Shown piece by piece: positions 26,176 to 34,858 of a stretch of DNA of 64,000 bases (the first letter of the stretch is position 1; each line of letters begins with the position of its first letter). A program made the position numbers and the translations under genes. This stretch comes from Dyadobacter sp. NIV53 (GTDB taxonomy: Bacteria; Bacteroidota; Bacteroidia; Cytophagales; Spirosomataceae): positions 3,100,001 to 3,164,000 of the forward strand of contig NZ_CP081299.1 in NCBI RefSeq assembly GCF_019711195.1, read 5' to 3'. The notes below the pieces were generated by a model. The model searched no databases and had not been told where the DNA came from. It worked only from the letters and a program-made list of their open reading frames with translations.

Positions 26176-27741
26176 TTGAGTAACGAATTATTAATCAATT
26201 CTACTCAAAAGGGAGAGCGTATTGCCCTTTTGCAGGATAAACGTCTTTTAGAATATCACGTAGAAACGCCGGACCAAAGCTTTACCGTAGGTGATATCTA
26301 CCTTGGTACAGTCAGGAAACTGGTGGCAGGCCTTAATGCTGCATTTGTCGACGTCGGATTTGAGAAAGATGCTTTTCTGCATTATCTTGATTTAGGGCCT
26401 AATATTAACTCTCTTAACAAACTAACCAAAGACGTAATAGCCAAGCGTGTCAATTCAGGCAAATTGAGTAACATCAAGATGGAACCTGAGATTGAAAAGT
26501 TAGGCAAGATTGACAAGGTTCTTTCGAAAAACCAATTGATACTGGTTCAGATCGTCAAAGAACCAATCTCTACAAAAGGTCCGCGTTTATCCTGCGATAT
26601 TTCTATTGCCGGCCGGTATATTGTACTGGTACCCTTTTCCAATTCTGTTAACCTTTCCAAAAAGATTACGGATAAACAGGAAAGAAACCGTTTGCAACGG
26701 CTTATGTCTTCCATCAAACCGGCCAACTTCGGTGTAATTATCCGTACTGTTGCTACCGGAAAAGATGTTGATGAACTGAATAAAGATCTTCAGGACTGTC
26801 TGGATAAATGGGAAAATGGAATCAAAATGCTTCGTGACGCCAAACCACGTGACCGCGTGATAGGCGAAATGAACCGTGCTTCTTCCATCATCCGTGATAT
26901 GCTGAACGAATCGTTCGACAGTATTACTGTTGATTCCAAGGAAGTTTACGACGATATCAAAGCTTACATCCACAACATTGCTCCGGATAAAGAAAACATT
27001 CTGAAACTGCATAGCGGTAAGAATAAGATCTTCGAACAATTCGGACTGGAAAAACAAATAAAGTCGCTATTTGGCCGCTCAGTGAGTCTGCCTAATGGAG
27101 GCTACTTAATTATTGAGCATACAGAAGCATTGCACGTCATCGACGTGAACAGTGGAAACAAGTCTAATTCTGAGGAAGACCAGGAAGCGACGGCGCTGAG
27201 TGTCAATCTGGAAGCTGCCAAGGAAGTTGCCCGACAATTACGCCTGAGAGATATGGGCGGAATTATCGTTGTGGATTTCATCGATATGAAGAAAGCGGAT
27301 AACAAACGCATTCTATTTGATACCATGCGCGATGAAATGAAAGGCGACCGCTCTAAATACACAGTTCTGCCACTTTCAAAATTCGGGTTATTACAGATTA
27401 CGCGTCAGCGTGTAAGACCGGAAATGAACATTGTAACCCGTGAAACATGTCCTACATGCGGCGGTACCGGGACTATTCAGGCAAGTATATTAGTTTCTGA
27501 CGTAATTGAGAACAACCTGGACTATATGCTTTCCAAGCAAAATGAACGTGGAATTACGATTTTACTACATCCGTTTCTTCACTCTTATTTTACAAAAGGA
27601 ATTATTTCCCGTCAGGTTAAATGGTTTTTCCAGTATAAAATCTGGGTTAAATTAATTAAAGATTCTTCATTGGGTGTTACCGATTTCAAATTCCACAACA
27701 AGTACGGAGAAGAAATTGAAATTGTACCAGGAAATTCTTAG
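26176..27741 (+). CDS. rng: Ribonuclease E/G family protein (RNase G)
   Basis: A 521-residue endoribonuclease for rRNA maturation and mRNA decay. The S1 RNA-binding domain is at about residues 36-130 (VGDIYLGTVRKLVAGLNAAFVDVG), the catalytic core contains HVIDVNSG and VVDFIDMKK with the magnesium-binding Asp residues, and the zinc-link CPTCGGTG is at about 425. No long RNase E-type C-terminal scaffold is present, so it is the RNase G form. The start is TTG at 26176, giving the usual SNELLINSTQ N-terminus. Confidence 0.93.
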   Translation: MSNELLINSTQKGERIALLQDKRLLEYHVETPDQSFTVGDIYLGTVRKLVAGLNAAFVDVGFEKDAFLHYLDLGPNINSLNKLTKDVIAKRVNSGKLSNIKMEPEIEKLGKIDKVLSKNQLILVQIVKEPISTKGPRLSCDISIAGRYIVLVPFSNSVNLSKKITDKQERNRLQRLMSSIKPANFGVIIRTVATGKDVDELNKDLQDCLDKWENGIKMLRDAKPRDRVIGEMNRASSIIRDMLNESFDSITVDSKEVYDDIKAYIHNIAPDKENILKLHSGKNKIFEQFGLEKQIKSLFGRSVSLPNGGYLIIEHTEALHVIDVNSGNKSNSEEDQEATALSVNLEAAKEVARQLRLRDMGGIIVVDFIDMKKADNKRILFDTMRDEMKGDRSKYTVLPLSKFGLLQITRQRVRPEMNIVTRETCPTCGGTGTIQASILVSDVIENNLDYMLSKQNERGITILLHPFLHSYFTKGIISRQVKWFFQYKIWVKLIKDSSLGVTDFKFHNKYGEEIEIVPGNS

Positions 27742-27801
27742 GGCAGAAGCTATATAGTGTTTAGCTGCCAGCTCTTAAAATTCTTGTTAGAAATAAGAAG
27801 A

Positions 27802-28629
27802 TTATTTCCCTTTCCAAACAGGCTGCCTTTTCTCTTTAAAGGCCAGTGCCCCTTCCTTGGCATCTTCGGAAGCCAGGAGTTCCTCTAATTGGTTTTTGAG
27901 ATAAGTATGCTGCTCACTTGATGAAATAGCTGATAACTCTTGCAATGCTTCCATTCCTGCCTGAATAGCAAGCGGGGCATTGGCACATATTATATCTGCA
28001 AGCTTATTTACCTCATCTGCTATTATTTCTTTTTCGATAATTTGAGTTACCAAGCCTAACCGAAAAGCTTCCTCAGCAGAGTAACTTTTACCCGTAACAG
28101 CCATTTCCAGTATTTTTCGTTTTGGAATAATTGACAGCAATGAAGCCATAACCTGCATTGGCCAAATACCTCTTTTTACTTCCGGCAAACCATATGCCGC
28201 TTCGTTTTCACTGATAACAAAGGTACATCCGCAAATCAGTAGAAATCCACCAGCTAACACAGCGCCTTCCACCTGAGCTATACTTGGTTTCAGCAGTTGG
28301 TCAAAAGCATCTCCTAATTTGACTTCTTCCCTGATTTTTGGCAACGTTGGATTCCTGATATCGGCATCAAGGTTGTAGAAAGCATTTAAATCTGCACCAG
28401 CACAAAAAACCGGCCCTTCTGCATCTATAATTACGCAACGGACTTCCTGATTATAATGTGCATATGCCAAAGCAAATGTAATTTCCTCGGCCATTGTGGG
28501 AGTAAAAGCATTACGTTTTTCGGGGCGGTTCAATGTAATCCGCAAGACATGGTCTTCCAGTATCGTTCTGATATAAAGGAATTGAACAGTCTCAAAAACT
28601 CCGGCATCCTCTTTACTGTAAAAACGCAT
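27802..28629 (-). CDS. Enoyl-CoA hydratase/isomerase family protein
   Basis: A 275-residue crotonase-fold enzyme. The oxyanion-hole segments are visible: CAGADLNAF near residue 75 and EGAVLAGGFLLICGCTFVI near 120, followed by YGLPEVKRGIWPM. One of the two usual catalytic Glu positions appears replaced (GAVLAGG rather than GAA-GGG with E), so the reaction may be isomerisation or decarboxylation rather than hydration. It lies apart from other fatty-acid genes, between RNase G and the M20 gene. Confidence 0.85.
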   Translation of the reverse strand: MRFYSKEDAGVFETVQFLYIRTILEDHVLRITLNRPEKRNAFTPTMAEEITFALAYAHYNQEVRCVIIDAEGPVFCAGADLNAFYNLDADIRNPTLPKIREEVKLGDAFDQLLKPSIAQVEGAVLAGGFLLICGCTFVISENEAAYGLPEVKRGIWPMQVMASLLSIIPKRKILEMAVTGKSYSAEEAFRLGLVTQIIEKEIIADEVNKLADIICANAPLAIQAGMEALQELSAISSSEQHTYLKNQLEELLASEDAKEGALAFKEKRQPVWKGK

Positions 28630-28680
28630 AAGTTTTAGCTTTGATTATTAACCTTGGCTGTGTCCTACTTCGATGCAGTT

Positions 28681-29769
28681 CTATTTATTCATCACTTCTT
28701 CAAGCATTTGGATATATTGGGTGATTCCTTCTTCAATTTCATGCAGATAAATAAACTCGTCAGCACTATGAGAACGTCCTGAATGGCCCGGCCCCATTTT
28801 TAAAGAAGGGCAATCCAATAATGCCTGATCGGAAGTAGTTGGAGAGCCGTAAGCTTCTCTTCCCATACTTAAGCCTGCTTTTACAATCGGATGATCCATT
28901 GGAATACTGGATGGCCGCAAGCGTATAGAACGGGCATTTACTTCCGACTGAATATTAGCCTGAATGACTTCAATGATCTCTTCCAAAGTATACTGATCCG
29001 TAGCCCTTACGTCAATCGTGAATGTACAGATATCCGGCACCACATTATGCTGAGTTCCAGCATTAATAATAGTCACTGACATTTTCACCGGCCCTAATGT
29101 CGGAGAAACTTTGAGAAACTGGTAATTGCTGATCCAGTCAATATCTTTCAATGCTTTATAAATCGCATTATCACCTTCTTCTCTCGCTGCATGGCCTGAT
29201 TTCCCTTTTGCAGTACAATCCAATACGAGCAATCCTTTCTCGGCAACTGCCAATTGCATGTCTGTCGGTTCTCCTACAATGGCAAATGCAATATATGGCA
29301 ATTCCGGAATGACAATTTCCAGTCCTTCCTTTCCTGATATTTCTTCCTCGGCAGTTGCTGCTATTACGATATTATAAGTGAGGTCATTCCTGTCATAAAA
29401 ATGACTAAAAGCTGCCATTAATGAAACCAGACACCCGCCTGCATCATTGCTTCCTAAACCAAACAGTTTCCCATCTCTCACAAGTGCTTCAAACGGATTG
29501 AGCGTCCAGGATTTATTTGGTTTTACCGTATCATGATGAGAATTAAGCAGAAGTGTAGGTTTACCGGCATCAAAATGTAAGTTATATGCCCAGATGTTAT
29601 TTTTCTTACGATGAAAAGGAATGTTTTTTTGGGTGAAAAATTCTTCAATTAGCGATGCCGTGCGATCTTCTTCCTTACTAAAAGACTGCGTTTCAATCAG
29701 CTTTTTTAAAAGCCTTATAGCTTCCTGAGAACGTACTTGTATATTTTCAATGGCACTGGATGTATCCAT
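28681..29769 (-). CDS. M20 family deacylase (ArgE-like, N-acetylornithine/citrulline deacetylase)
   Basis: A 362-residue zinc peptidase-fold enzyme. Metal ligands and catalytic residues are visible: NSHHDTVKP (His and the catalytic Asp, about 76-84), GLGSNDAGGC (bridging Asp), ATAEEEISG (catalytic Glu-Glu), and a late His in the MGPGHSGRSHSADEF stretch. A dimerisation domain lies in the middle. In Bacteroidota a protein of this family removes the acyl group from N-acylcitrulline; the argG-argC-argD-argF' genes nearby fit that role. It has its own promoter and is divergent from higBA. Confidence 0.8.
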   Translation of the reverse strand: MDTSSAIENIQVRSQEAIRLLKKLIETQSFSKEEDRTASLIEEFFTQKNIPFHRKKNNIWAYNLHFDAGKPTLLLNSHHDTVKPNKSWTLNPFEALVRDGKLFGLGSNDAGGCLVSLMAAFSHFYDRNDLTYNIVIAATAEEEISGKEGLEIVIPELPYIAFAIVGEPTDMQLAVAEKGLLVLDCTAKGKSGHAAREEGDNAIYKALKDIDWISNYQFLKVSPTLGPVKMSVTIINAGTQHNVVPDICTFTIDVRATDQYTLEEIIEVIQANIQSEVNARSIRLRPSSIPMDHPIVKAGLSMGREAYGSPTTSDQALLDCPSLKMGPGHSGRSHSADEFIYLHEIEEGITQYIQMLEEVMNK

Positions 29770-29801
29770 AATGTGATGAGGCTATTCGGATTGTTTTTGG
29801 G

Positions 29802-29809
29802 CAAAGATA
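29802..29809 (-). promoter_or_regulatory. -7 element of the M20 deacylase gene
   Basis: TATCTTTG on the minus strand matches TAnnTTTG exactly, 33 bp before the ATG. The -33 box is only a TTG about 22 bp upstream. Confidence 0.55.
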
Positions 29810-29873
29810 TAAAATTTGATTTGAGAGCATACAAGATTATGTATGCTGAAAATTAGCTACGCTGTTACATTCC

Positions 29874-29905
29874 TTTGTTATCTCAAACCTTCTGTTCTAT
29901 ATTCG
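29874..29905 (+). promoter_or_regulatory. higBA promoter
   Basis: TTTG at 29874-29877, a 20-bp spacer and TATATTCG (29898-29905, one mismatch to TAnnTTTG) lie 4 bp before the toxin ATG, implying a very short leader. Confidence 0.5.
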
Positions 29906-29909
29906 CGTT

Positions 29910-30187
29910 ATGATTATAAGTTTTCAACATAAGGGTCTTAGGCTATTTTTTGAAAAAGATGATTCCTCTAAATTACAGCCTCATCATGTTGAAAAAATCC
30001 GGCGCATACTTTATCGGTTAGATGAATCAGTTGCAGTTGATGACATGAACCAGATTGGTTGGGATTACATCAACTTACAGGAGGACTTAAAGGGTTTTGG
30101 TCTGTAAAAGTAGATAAGAATTTTAGAATTATTTTTAGATTTGAGAAGGAACAGGCATTTGACGTTGATTACATAGATTACCATTAA
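29910..30187 (+). pseudogene. higB: HigB-type toxin, frameshifted
   Basis: HigB toxins of the RelE fold cleave mRNA on the ribosome. The frame from ATG 29910 runs 65 codons and stops at 30107 just after DLKGF. One base out of frame, the next 27 codons read WSVKVDKNFRIIFRFE and end in DVDYIDYH, exactly the conserved C-terminal strands of the family. Adding one T to the T4 run at 30095-30098 gives a normal ~92-residue toxin that ends 10 bp before higA. As written the toxin lacks its active-site strands and should be dead. Confidence 0.8.
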
Positions 30188-30197
30188 AAACGATAAT

Positions 30198-30524
30198 ATG
30201 ATTAAACGAGGCATGAAACCTCCGCATCCAGGAGCAATGATCCGGGACATAATGGAAGGAATAAAGGAAGAAACAGGAGAATCATTAACTATTATTCAAG
30301 TAGCTGATGGACTTGGAGTTACGAGAAATATTATATCTGCAATATTGCATGAACGCCAGGGAATTAGTTCAGAAATGGCAATCAGGCTGGCAGAAGCCTT
30401 TGGTTCTACACCGCAATTCTGGTTAAAATTGCAATTAGACCATGACTTATGGCATGCTGATAAAAAAGTAAACCGTAATGAAGTTAAACATTTTTGGTCA
30501 CCAAGTACATTAAAAACAGCATAA
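30198..30524 (+). CDS. higA: HigA family addiction-module antitoxin
   Basis: A 108-residue XRE-type repressor of the HigA family. It starts with the family's KPPHPGAMIRD segment, and carries a helix-turn-helix at about residues 32-62 (IIQVADGLGVTRNIISAILHERQGIS), then MAIRLAEAFGSTPQFWLKLQLDHDLW. It would neutralise HigB and repress the promoter upstream. The antitoxin is intact while the toxin is frameshifted. The gene order toxin-antitoxin is the normal one for hig. Confidence 0.93.
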   Translation: MIKRGMKPPHPGAMIRDIMEGIKEETGESLTIIQVADGLGVTRNIISAILHERQGISSEMAIRLAEAFGSTPQFWLKLQLDHDLWHADKKVNRNEVKHFWSPSTLKTA

Positions 30525-30540
30525 TAAAATAAAAAGAATC

Positions 30541-31791
30541 TCACCACCTTACCTGTCCGTCACCTCTAACGATCCATTTTTCGGTCACAAGTTTTTCCAA
30601 AGCAAACGGGCCGCGTGCGTGTAATTTCTGAGTCGAAATACCAATTTCCGCCCCAAGTGCAAATACAGCTCCGTCTGTAAAACGGGTTGATGCATTGGCA
30701 TAGACAGCTGCGGCATCCACTTCATTCAGAAAACTCTCAATGGCTTCACTATCAGATGAAATAATGGCTTCTGAGTGACGGGAAGAAAAAGCACGGATAT
30801 GTTCAAGTGCTTCATTCAATCCTTCAACTACTTTTACAGAACATTTATAATCCAGGAATTCCCGGCCAAAATCTTCCGGTTCTGCTTTTCTTAGATATGG
30901 ATAATCCGCTTTTTGTAATATGCCAAATGAAGTTTCATCAGCAAAAACCTCCACATTCCATTTAATAAAATCGTCTTTCAATTTTGGCAAAAATGCATCT
31001 GCCACTTCTCTATCCACCAATACCGTATCCAGCGAATTACAAACCGATGGGCGTGAGACTTTTGCATTCACTACAATTTTAGCCGCTTTATTGAGATCGC
31101 CAGTTTTGTCTATATAGGTATGACAAACACCTGCTCCGGTTTCAATGGTAGGAACCAGTGAATTCTGGCGTACAAACTTAATCAGGCTTTCAGAACCGCG
31201 TGGAATAATAATATCCACGTATTTGGTAGCTGTAAGCAGTTCCATAACAAATTCGCGGCCAGTTGGAAGTAAGGTTACTGCTCCGTTCGGAATACCAAAT
31301 TCAGACAGACTTTCATGGATTAAACCAACCAGATAAGTATTGGAAAAATGCGCTTCTTTTCCACCTTTCAAAACACATGCATTACCGGAACGTAAGCAGA
31401 GTGATGCAACATCAAGCGTAACGTTTGGCCTTGACTCATAAATAACTCCGACAACGCCAAGCGGCACCGTTACTTTACGTAGTGACAATCCCTGTTCAAT
31501 CGTGCGTTCAAGCAGTATCTCTCCGGTTGGATCAGGTAGAGCCGCAATTTCTCTGAGACTTTGAGCCAGGTCAAGAATCCTCTTTTCATTCAAAAGCAAA
31601 CGATCTTTTTTCGGATCAGCATCATCCATCACATCAAGATCCTTCTGATTTTCTGTGATAATGCGAGCCGAATTTCCTTCAACTTTATTGGCCAAAACGA
31701 TTAGCAGGCCGGCGCGTTGCTGATCAGATAATTTGCGGACCGCTACGGATGCGTCCTGTGTTGCTTTTAAAAGAGGTAATATAGATTTCAT
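30541..31791 (-). CDS. proA: Gamma-glutamyl phosphate reductase
   Basis: ProA reduces gamma-glutamyl phosphate to glutamate semialdehyde with NADPH, the second step of proline synthesis. The 416-residue aldehyde dehydrogenase-fold protein shows the nucleotide-binding PLGVVGVIYESRPNVT, IIIPRGSESLI, and the catalytic Cys in SRPSVCNSLDTVLV at about residue 247. The C-terminus has STQKLHARGPFALEKL, a ProA hallmark. It overlaps proB by one base (TGATG-like junction), so the pair is co-translated. Confidence 0.96.
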   Translation of the reverse strand: MKSILPLLKATQDASVAVRKLSDQQRAGLLIVLANKVEGNSARIITENQKDLDVMDDADPKKDRLLLNEKRILDLAQSLREIAALPDPTGEILLERTIEQGLSLRKVTVPLGVVGVIYESRPNVTLDVASLCLRSGNACVLKGGKEAHFSNTYLVGLIHESLSEFGIPNGAVTLLPTGREFVMELLTATKYVDIIIPRGSESLIKFVRQNSLVPTIETGAGVCHTYIDKTGDLNKAAKIVVNAKVSRPSVCNSLDTVLVDREVADAFLPKLKDDFIKWNVEVFADETSFGILQKADYPYLRKAEPEDFGREFLDYKCSVKVVEGLNEALEHIRAFSSRHSEAIISSDSEAIESFLNEVDAAAVYANASTRFTDGAVFALGAEIGISTQKLHARGPFALEKLVTEKWIVRGDGQVRW

Positions 31792-32822
31792 CAGAGTAGT
31801 ACAATATCATTGGCATGCGCCACTTCAAAATTCAGTGTTTTTAAATTTTCCTTAATTGCAGCAGAATTTTCCCTGGCACGTGCTACTGCAACCATTTCCT
31901 GATCAGGAGAATAAATTTCAATAATTTCTCCTGCTTCAAATTCTCCTGTTACTTCTGTCACTCCTACTGCCAGAAGGCTTTTTCGCTTTAATAATGCTTT
32001 TGACGCACCTTCATCAATTTGCAATCTTCCAGAAACTAAACCCCCACTTCCCAGCCAGCGATTCCGGGCGGATAATGTACTTTTCCCGGCACCAATTACA
32101 GTTCCTGCTTTTCCATCAAGTGCGTGTAACAGCTCATTCTCCTGGTTCATCCCGAATATTACAACCCGGATCGCCATACGTGCGGCTAACTTGGCAAACG
32201 TCAGCTTGGAAGCCATTCCTCCTAAACCCAGGAATGATTTATCCGTACGTACAAATTTAAAAACCTCATTCACATTGGATACGTTCCTTAGAATTTTCCC
32301 CTGTTCGTCGAGCAAACCACCAACGGATGTACAAAACATGAGTGATTCGGCTCCAAAACCTACTGCAAGTAATGTAGCCAGTTCGTCATTATCTGAAAAT
32401 TTCAATTCGCGATCGCTTACAACATCATTTTCGTTAACAATCGGAATAATATTATTCTGCCAGAGTTCTTCAAAAGTTTCTTTTAGCTGTAAAAATTTAT
32501 TCCTGTTTGCAAAGTGCTGCCTTTCACAAAGACTTTGGGCAATGTAAATGTTGTTAGGAGCAAAGTAACCGGCATACAAGCCAACCAGCAACGGATTCCC
32601 GACAGAAGCTGCCGCTTTGCGCTGGGTCATGGTTCCTTTATAATCCTGGATAAACGCTTTTCCGGCGCCAACTGCTCCTGAAGAAACGATAATGATGCGA
32701 TAAAGGGAATGGATAGAGGATACCTGCCGTGCAATTTCAGATATAATCCTGATGTCAGGTTCACCGGAAGGAAGTGTGATAGATGCAGTTCCGAATTTTA
32801 TTACAAGTATTGGTTTTGACAC
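31791..32822 (-). CDS. proB: Glutamate 5-kinase
   Basis: ProB phosphorylates glutamate, the first and feedback-inhibited step of proline synthesis. The 343 residues include the amino-acid kinase domain (VIKFGTASITLPSG start, IVSSGAVGAGK, the NENDVVSDRELKFSDNDELAT substrate loop, and GGMASKLTFAKLAARM) and a C-terminal PUA-like domain (about 260-340). It is followed by proA with a one-base overlap. A 7-bp hairpin lies in its leader (32850-32872); its function is unknown. Confidence 0.93.
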   Translation of the reverse strand: MSKPILVIKFGTASITLPSGEPDIRIISEIARQVSSIHSLYRIIIVSSGAVGAGKAFIQDYKGTMTQRKAAASVGNPLLVGLYAGYFAPNNIYIAQSLCERQHFANRNKFLQLKETFEELWQNNIIPIVNENDVVSDRELKFSDNDELATLLAVGFGAESLMFCTSVGGLLDEQGKILRNVSNVNEVFKFVRTDKSFLGLGGMASKLTFAKLAARMAIRVVIFGMNQENELLHALDGKAGTVIGAGKSTLSARNRWLGSGGLVSGRLQIDEGASKALLKRKSLLAVGVTEVTGEFEAGEIIEIYSPDQEMVAVARARENSAAIKENLKTLNFEVAHANDIVLL

Positions 32823-32950
32823 TTTTATGGTTCAAATAAGGCAGTACAGATCAGCCGGAACGAGTGGCTGATAATTTGATTTCGTCTCAAAATTAAATTA
32901 TTTCAAATGAAAAAAGCAGATAACTTTTATTATGAACGATATCTTTATTT

Positions 32951-33562
32951 TTAAAAATGGTCAGAAATCAAACTTTTATCAAATTTCCTGCTTAACAATA
33001 AAGCCTTTTGCAGCCGTTGCATATATTGCTCCCTGGGTATTTCAACTGCACCGTACCTGAGCACATTGTCATTTATAAATTGCGTATCCAGCAGCATGAA
33101 GTCATTGACACGCAATATTTCAATCAAATAATGAAAAGCAACTTTGGAAGAGTTACTTTCCAGAGAAAACATTGATTCTCCAAAAAATGCTCCGTTTATC
33201 GAAACACCATAAAGCCCTCCCACCAGCTGATCATTACGCCATGCTTCCACACTATGTGCATAGCCAGACTGATGTAAAGCAACATAAGCTGAAATAATTT
33301 CTTCTGAAATCCAGGTACCTTCTTCCATTTCTCTCGGCTGCGAACAACCGCGCATGACCGCTTCAAAATTAAAATCTACCCTTATTTCAAAGGTCTTTTT
33401 ATTCAGAACCGGCCGGAGCGACCGGGAAGGTTTGTAGGTTTCTATTGGTATAACTGCCCTTGGATCAGGTGAGTACCAATAGATAGTGTCATCTGCTTCT
33501 GCCATAGGAAATATCCCGTTCATATAGCCATAAAGTAGATCGTCGGTTGAAATGTCTGACAT
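32951..33562 (-). CDS. aat: Leucyl/phenylalanyl-tRNA--protein transferase
   Basis: Aat transfers Leu or Phe from tRNA to proteins with N-terminal Arg or Lys, marking them for ClpAP in the N-end rule pathway. The 203-residue length and the sequence GYMNGIFPMAEADDTIYWYSPDPRAVIP at the N-terminus are diagnostic, as are YAHSVEAWRNDQLVGGLYGVSINGAFFGESMFS and LLDTQFINDNVLRYGAVEIPRE. It lies upstream of proBA in the same direction with a gap of about 130 bp and may be the first gene of that transcript. Confidence 0.95.
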   Translation of the reverse strand: MSDISTDDLLYGYMNGIFPMAEADDTIYWYSPDPRAVIPIETYKPSRSLRPVLNKKTFEIRVDFNFEAVMRGCSQPREMEEGTWISEEIISAYVALHQSGYAHSVEAWRNDQLVGGLYGVSINGAFFGESMFSLESNSSKVAFHYLIEILRVNDFMLLDTQFINDNVLRYGAVEIPREQYMQRLQKALLLSRKFDKSLISDHF

Positions 33563-33750
33563 TAAAATATACTATTTGCGTAGTATTTAAAAAATTTGCT
33601 CAAAGCGAAAAATCGCAATTATGTACCCCCGTTAGTTGAATTTAAGGTTATTCAGGAGGATTTCATTGGTTATTCAAATACAATCTTCGGATTAAATTCA
33701 ATAATATTTTTCATTAAAAAAACGAACCATAAAAATATATCTGCTGTTTC
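33563..33750. other. AT-rich intergenic region without recognised features
   Basis: This is the first part of the 447-bp gap between divergent aat and the arginine operon. It is AT-rich with no open frame of note. The second part (from 33751) holds the candidate promoter, leader peptide and hairpins listed separately. Confidence 0.5.
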
Positions 33751-33781
33751 TTTGGAGTAATATTATTTTTTGCAAGCTTTG
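33751..33781 (+). promoter_or_regulatory. Promoter of the arginine operon leader
   Basis: TTTG (33751-33754), a 19-bp spacer and AAGCTTTG (33774-33781, one mismatch to TAnnTTTG) match the Bacteroidota promoter. The transcript would begin near 33787, about 20 bases before the leader peptide ATG and over 200 bases before the first enzyme gene, so it has a long leader. Confidence 0.55.
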
Positions 33782-33809
33782 CAACCTCTTAGACGCATTT
33801 AGCAAGTTA

Positions 33810-33881
33810 ATGAACAATACCGAAATACATACTGTTCTGCATACTACGCCTTTCCGATATAGGTCCCCCCGGACCGCATAA
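33810..33881 (+). CDS. Putative arginine leader peptide (23 aa)
   Basis: A 23-codon open frame from ATG to TAA. Its last third reads FRYRSPRTA, with arginine codons CGA, AGG and CGG, all rare types in AT-rich Bacteroidota genomes. The AGG and CGG codons lie in the two arms of a GGTCC/GGACC hairpin (33862-33875). Position after a promoter and ahead of arginine biosynthesis genes is what a ribosome-stalling leader peptide would show. No homologue is recalled, so the call is by structure and context only. Confidence 0.5.
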   Translation: MNNTEIHTVLHTTPFRYRSPRTA

Positions 33882-33887
33882 CCTTAT

Positions 33888-33910
33888 TTTACCTACGTGG
33901 TAAATCTTTT
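33888..33910 (+). terminator. Candidate attenuator hairpin of the arginine operon
   Basis: TTTACC (33888-33893) pairs with GGTAAA (33899-33904) around a 5-base loop, followed by TCTTTT. It lies 7 bp after the leader peptide stop. It is a weak, AT-rich intrinsic terminator candidate whose formation could depend on ribosome position on the leader. Confidence 0.4.
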
Positions 33911-34009
33911 ATACCCCTAATATTGTTACTAAAATAGTTCTTAAACGTCCCATCGTTTTCATCTGGGGATATTTATTTTGTTTCGAACATTTTTGCCATA
34001 CAGCCATAA

Positions 34010-34720
34010 ATGAAAAATACCGAAGTAGTGGGCAGTAAGTTTTTAGTACAGACTGCCAATGAAAATCATCTCCATTTTGCAGAAACAATTTGTGCAGAAA
34101 TGGAGGAAAGCGCCAAAAAGCGTGGTACTGGTATAGCTAAACGTTCTCCTGTATATATCATGGAAAAGATGATTGAAGGGAAAGCAATTATCGCAACAAC
34201 AACGGATGGCATCTGGGTAGGCTTTTGCTATATTGAAACCTGGGAGCATGGCAAATTTGTAGCGAATTCAGGTCTTATCGTGCATCCTGATTTTAGAAAC
34301 AGTGGAATGGCAAAGGCAATCAAGCAAAAAGCTTTTGAATTATCACGCAGCAAATATCCGGATGCTAAAATTATAGGTATTACAACGAGCCTGCCAGTGA
34401 TGAAGATTAATTCAGATCTGGGTTATGAGCCTGTAACATTCAGCGAATTACCAGCTGATGATGCCTTCTGGAAAGGATGTGCAAGTTGTGTGAATTATGA
34501 TGTATTGAGCCGTACCGGCAGAAAACATTGCCTATGTACGGGAATGATGTACAATCCCGAAGAACATAAAAAAGTGGATGCCCAGCCTGAAAAGGATTCC
34601 TGGGATTTCCTGAAAGAATCAAGCCTTTACGAGCGCTGGATGCGAATCAAACAACGTATTTTATTACGAAGGGAAGAACGCGCCAAAAAGAAAAACGCCG
34701 AGGCTATGCTCATACACTAG
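34010..34720 (+). CDS. GNAT N-acetyltransferase, probable N-acetylglutamate synthase of the arginine operon
   Basis: A 236-residue acetyltransferase with the GNAT acetyl-CoA loop at about residues 95-110 (VHPDFRNSGMAKAIKQKA, an R-x-x-G-x-A variant). After the GNAT fold comes a Cys-containing tail (KGCASCVNYDVLSR, KHCLCTGMMYNPE) and a basic C-terminus. It is the first enzyme gene of the arginine cluster, ahead of argG, argC, argD and argF'. No classical argA or argJ is present, so it probably makes N-acetylglutamate, as has been proposed for this family in Bacteroidota. A terminator separates it from argG. Confidence 0.75.
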   Translation: MKNTEVVGSKFLVQTANENHLHFAETICAEMEESAKKRGTGIAKRSPVYIMEKMIEGKAIIATTTDGIWVGFCYIETWEHGKFVANSGLIVHPDFRNSGMAKAIKQKAFELSRSKYPDAKIIGITTSLPVMKINSDLGYEPVTFSELPADDAFWKGCASCVNYDVLSRTGRKHCLCTGMMYNPEEHKKVDAQPEKDSWDFLKESSLYERWMRIKQRILLRREERAKKKNAEAMLIH

Positions 34721-34756
34721 TGTAAGCATTCATTTACAGATTACATATATCTATCT

Positions 34757-34805
34757 AAATACCTCGCCCGAAAGCTATAATAAGCCCGAAGCGAGGTATT
34801 TTTTT
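34757..34805 (+). terminator. Intrinsic terminator between the acetyltransferase gene and argG
   Basis: AAATACCTCGC (34757-34767) pairs with GCGAGGTATTT (34791-34801), an 11-bp stem, followed by an uninterrupted T-run to 34805. This is the strongest intrinsic terminator in the window. It may make argG and the rest partly independent of the leader promoter. Confidence 0.8.
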
Positions 34806-34858
34806 GTTTCTTTGTAGTTCCATTTTAATAACCAATAAGAAATTACATATTCTTTAAA

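Noticed and set aside
32850..32872. ATCAGCC/GGCTGAT hairpin ahead of proB as a riboswitch
   Set aside because: Only one 7-bp stem without a conserved aptamer structure; no known proline or other riboswitch fits.
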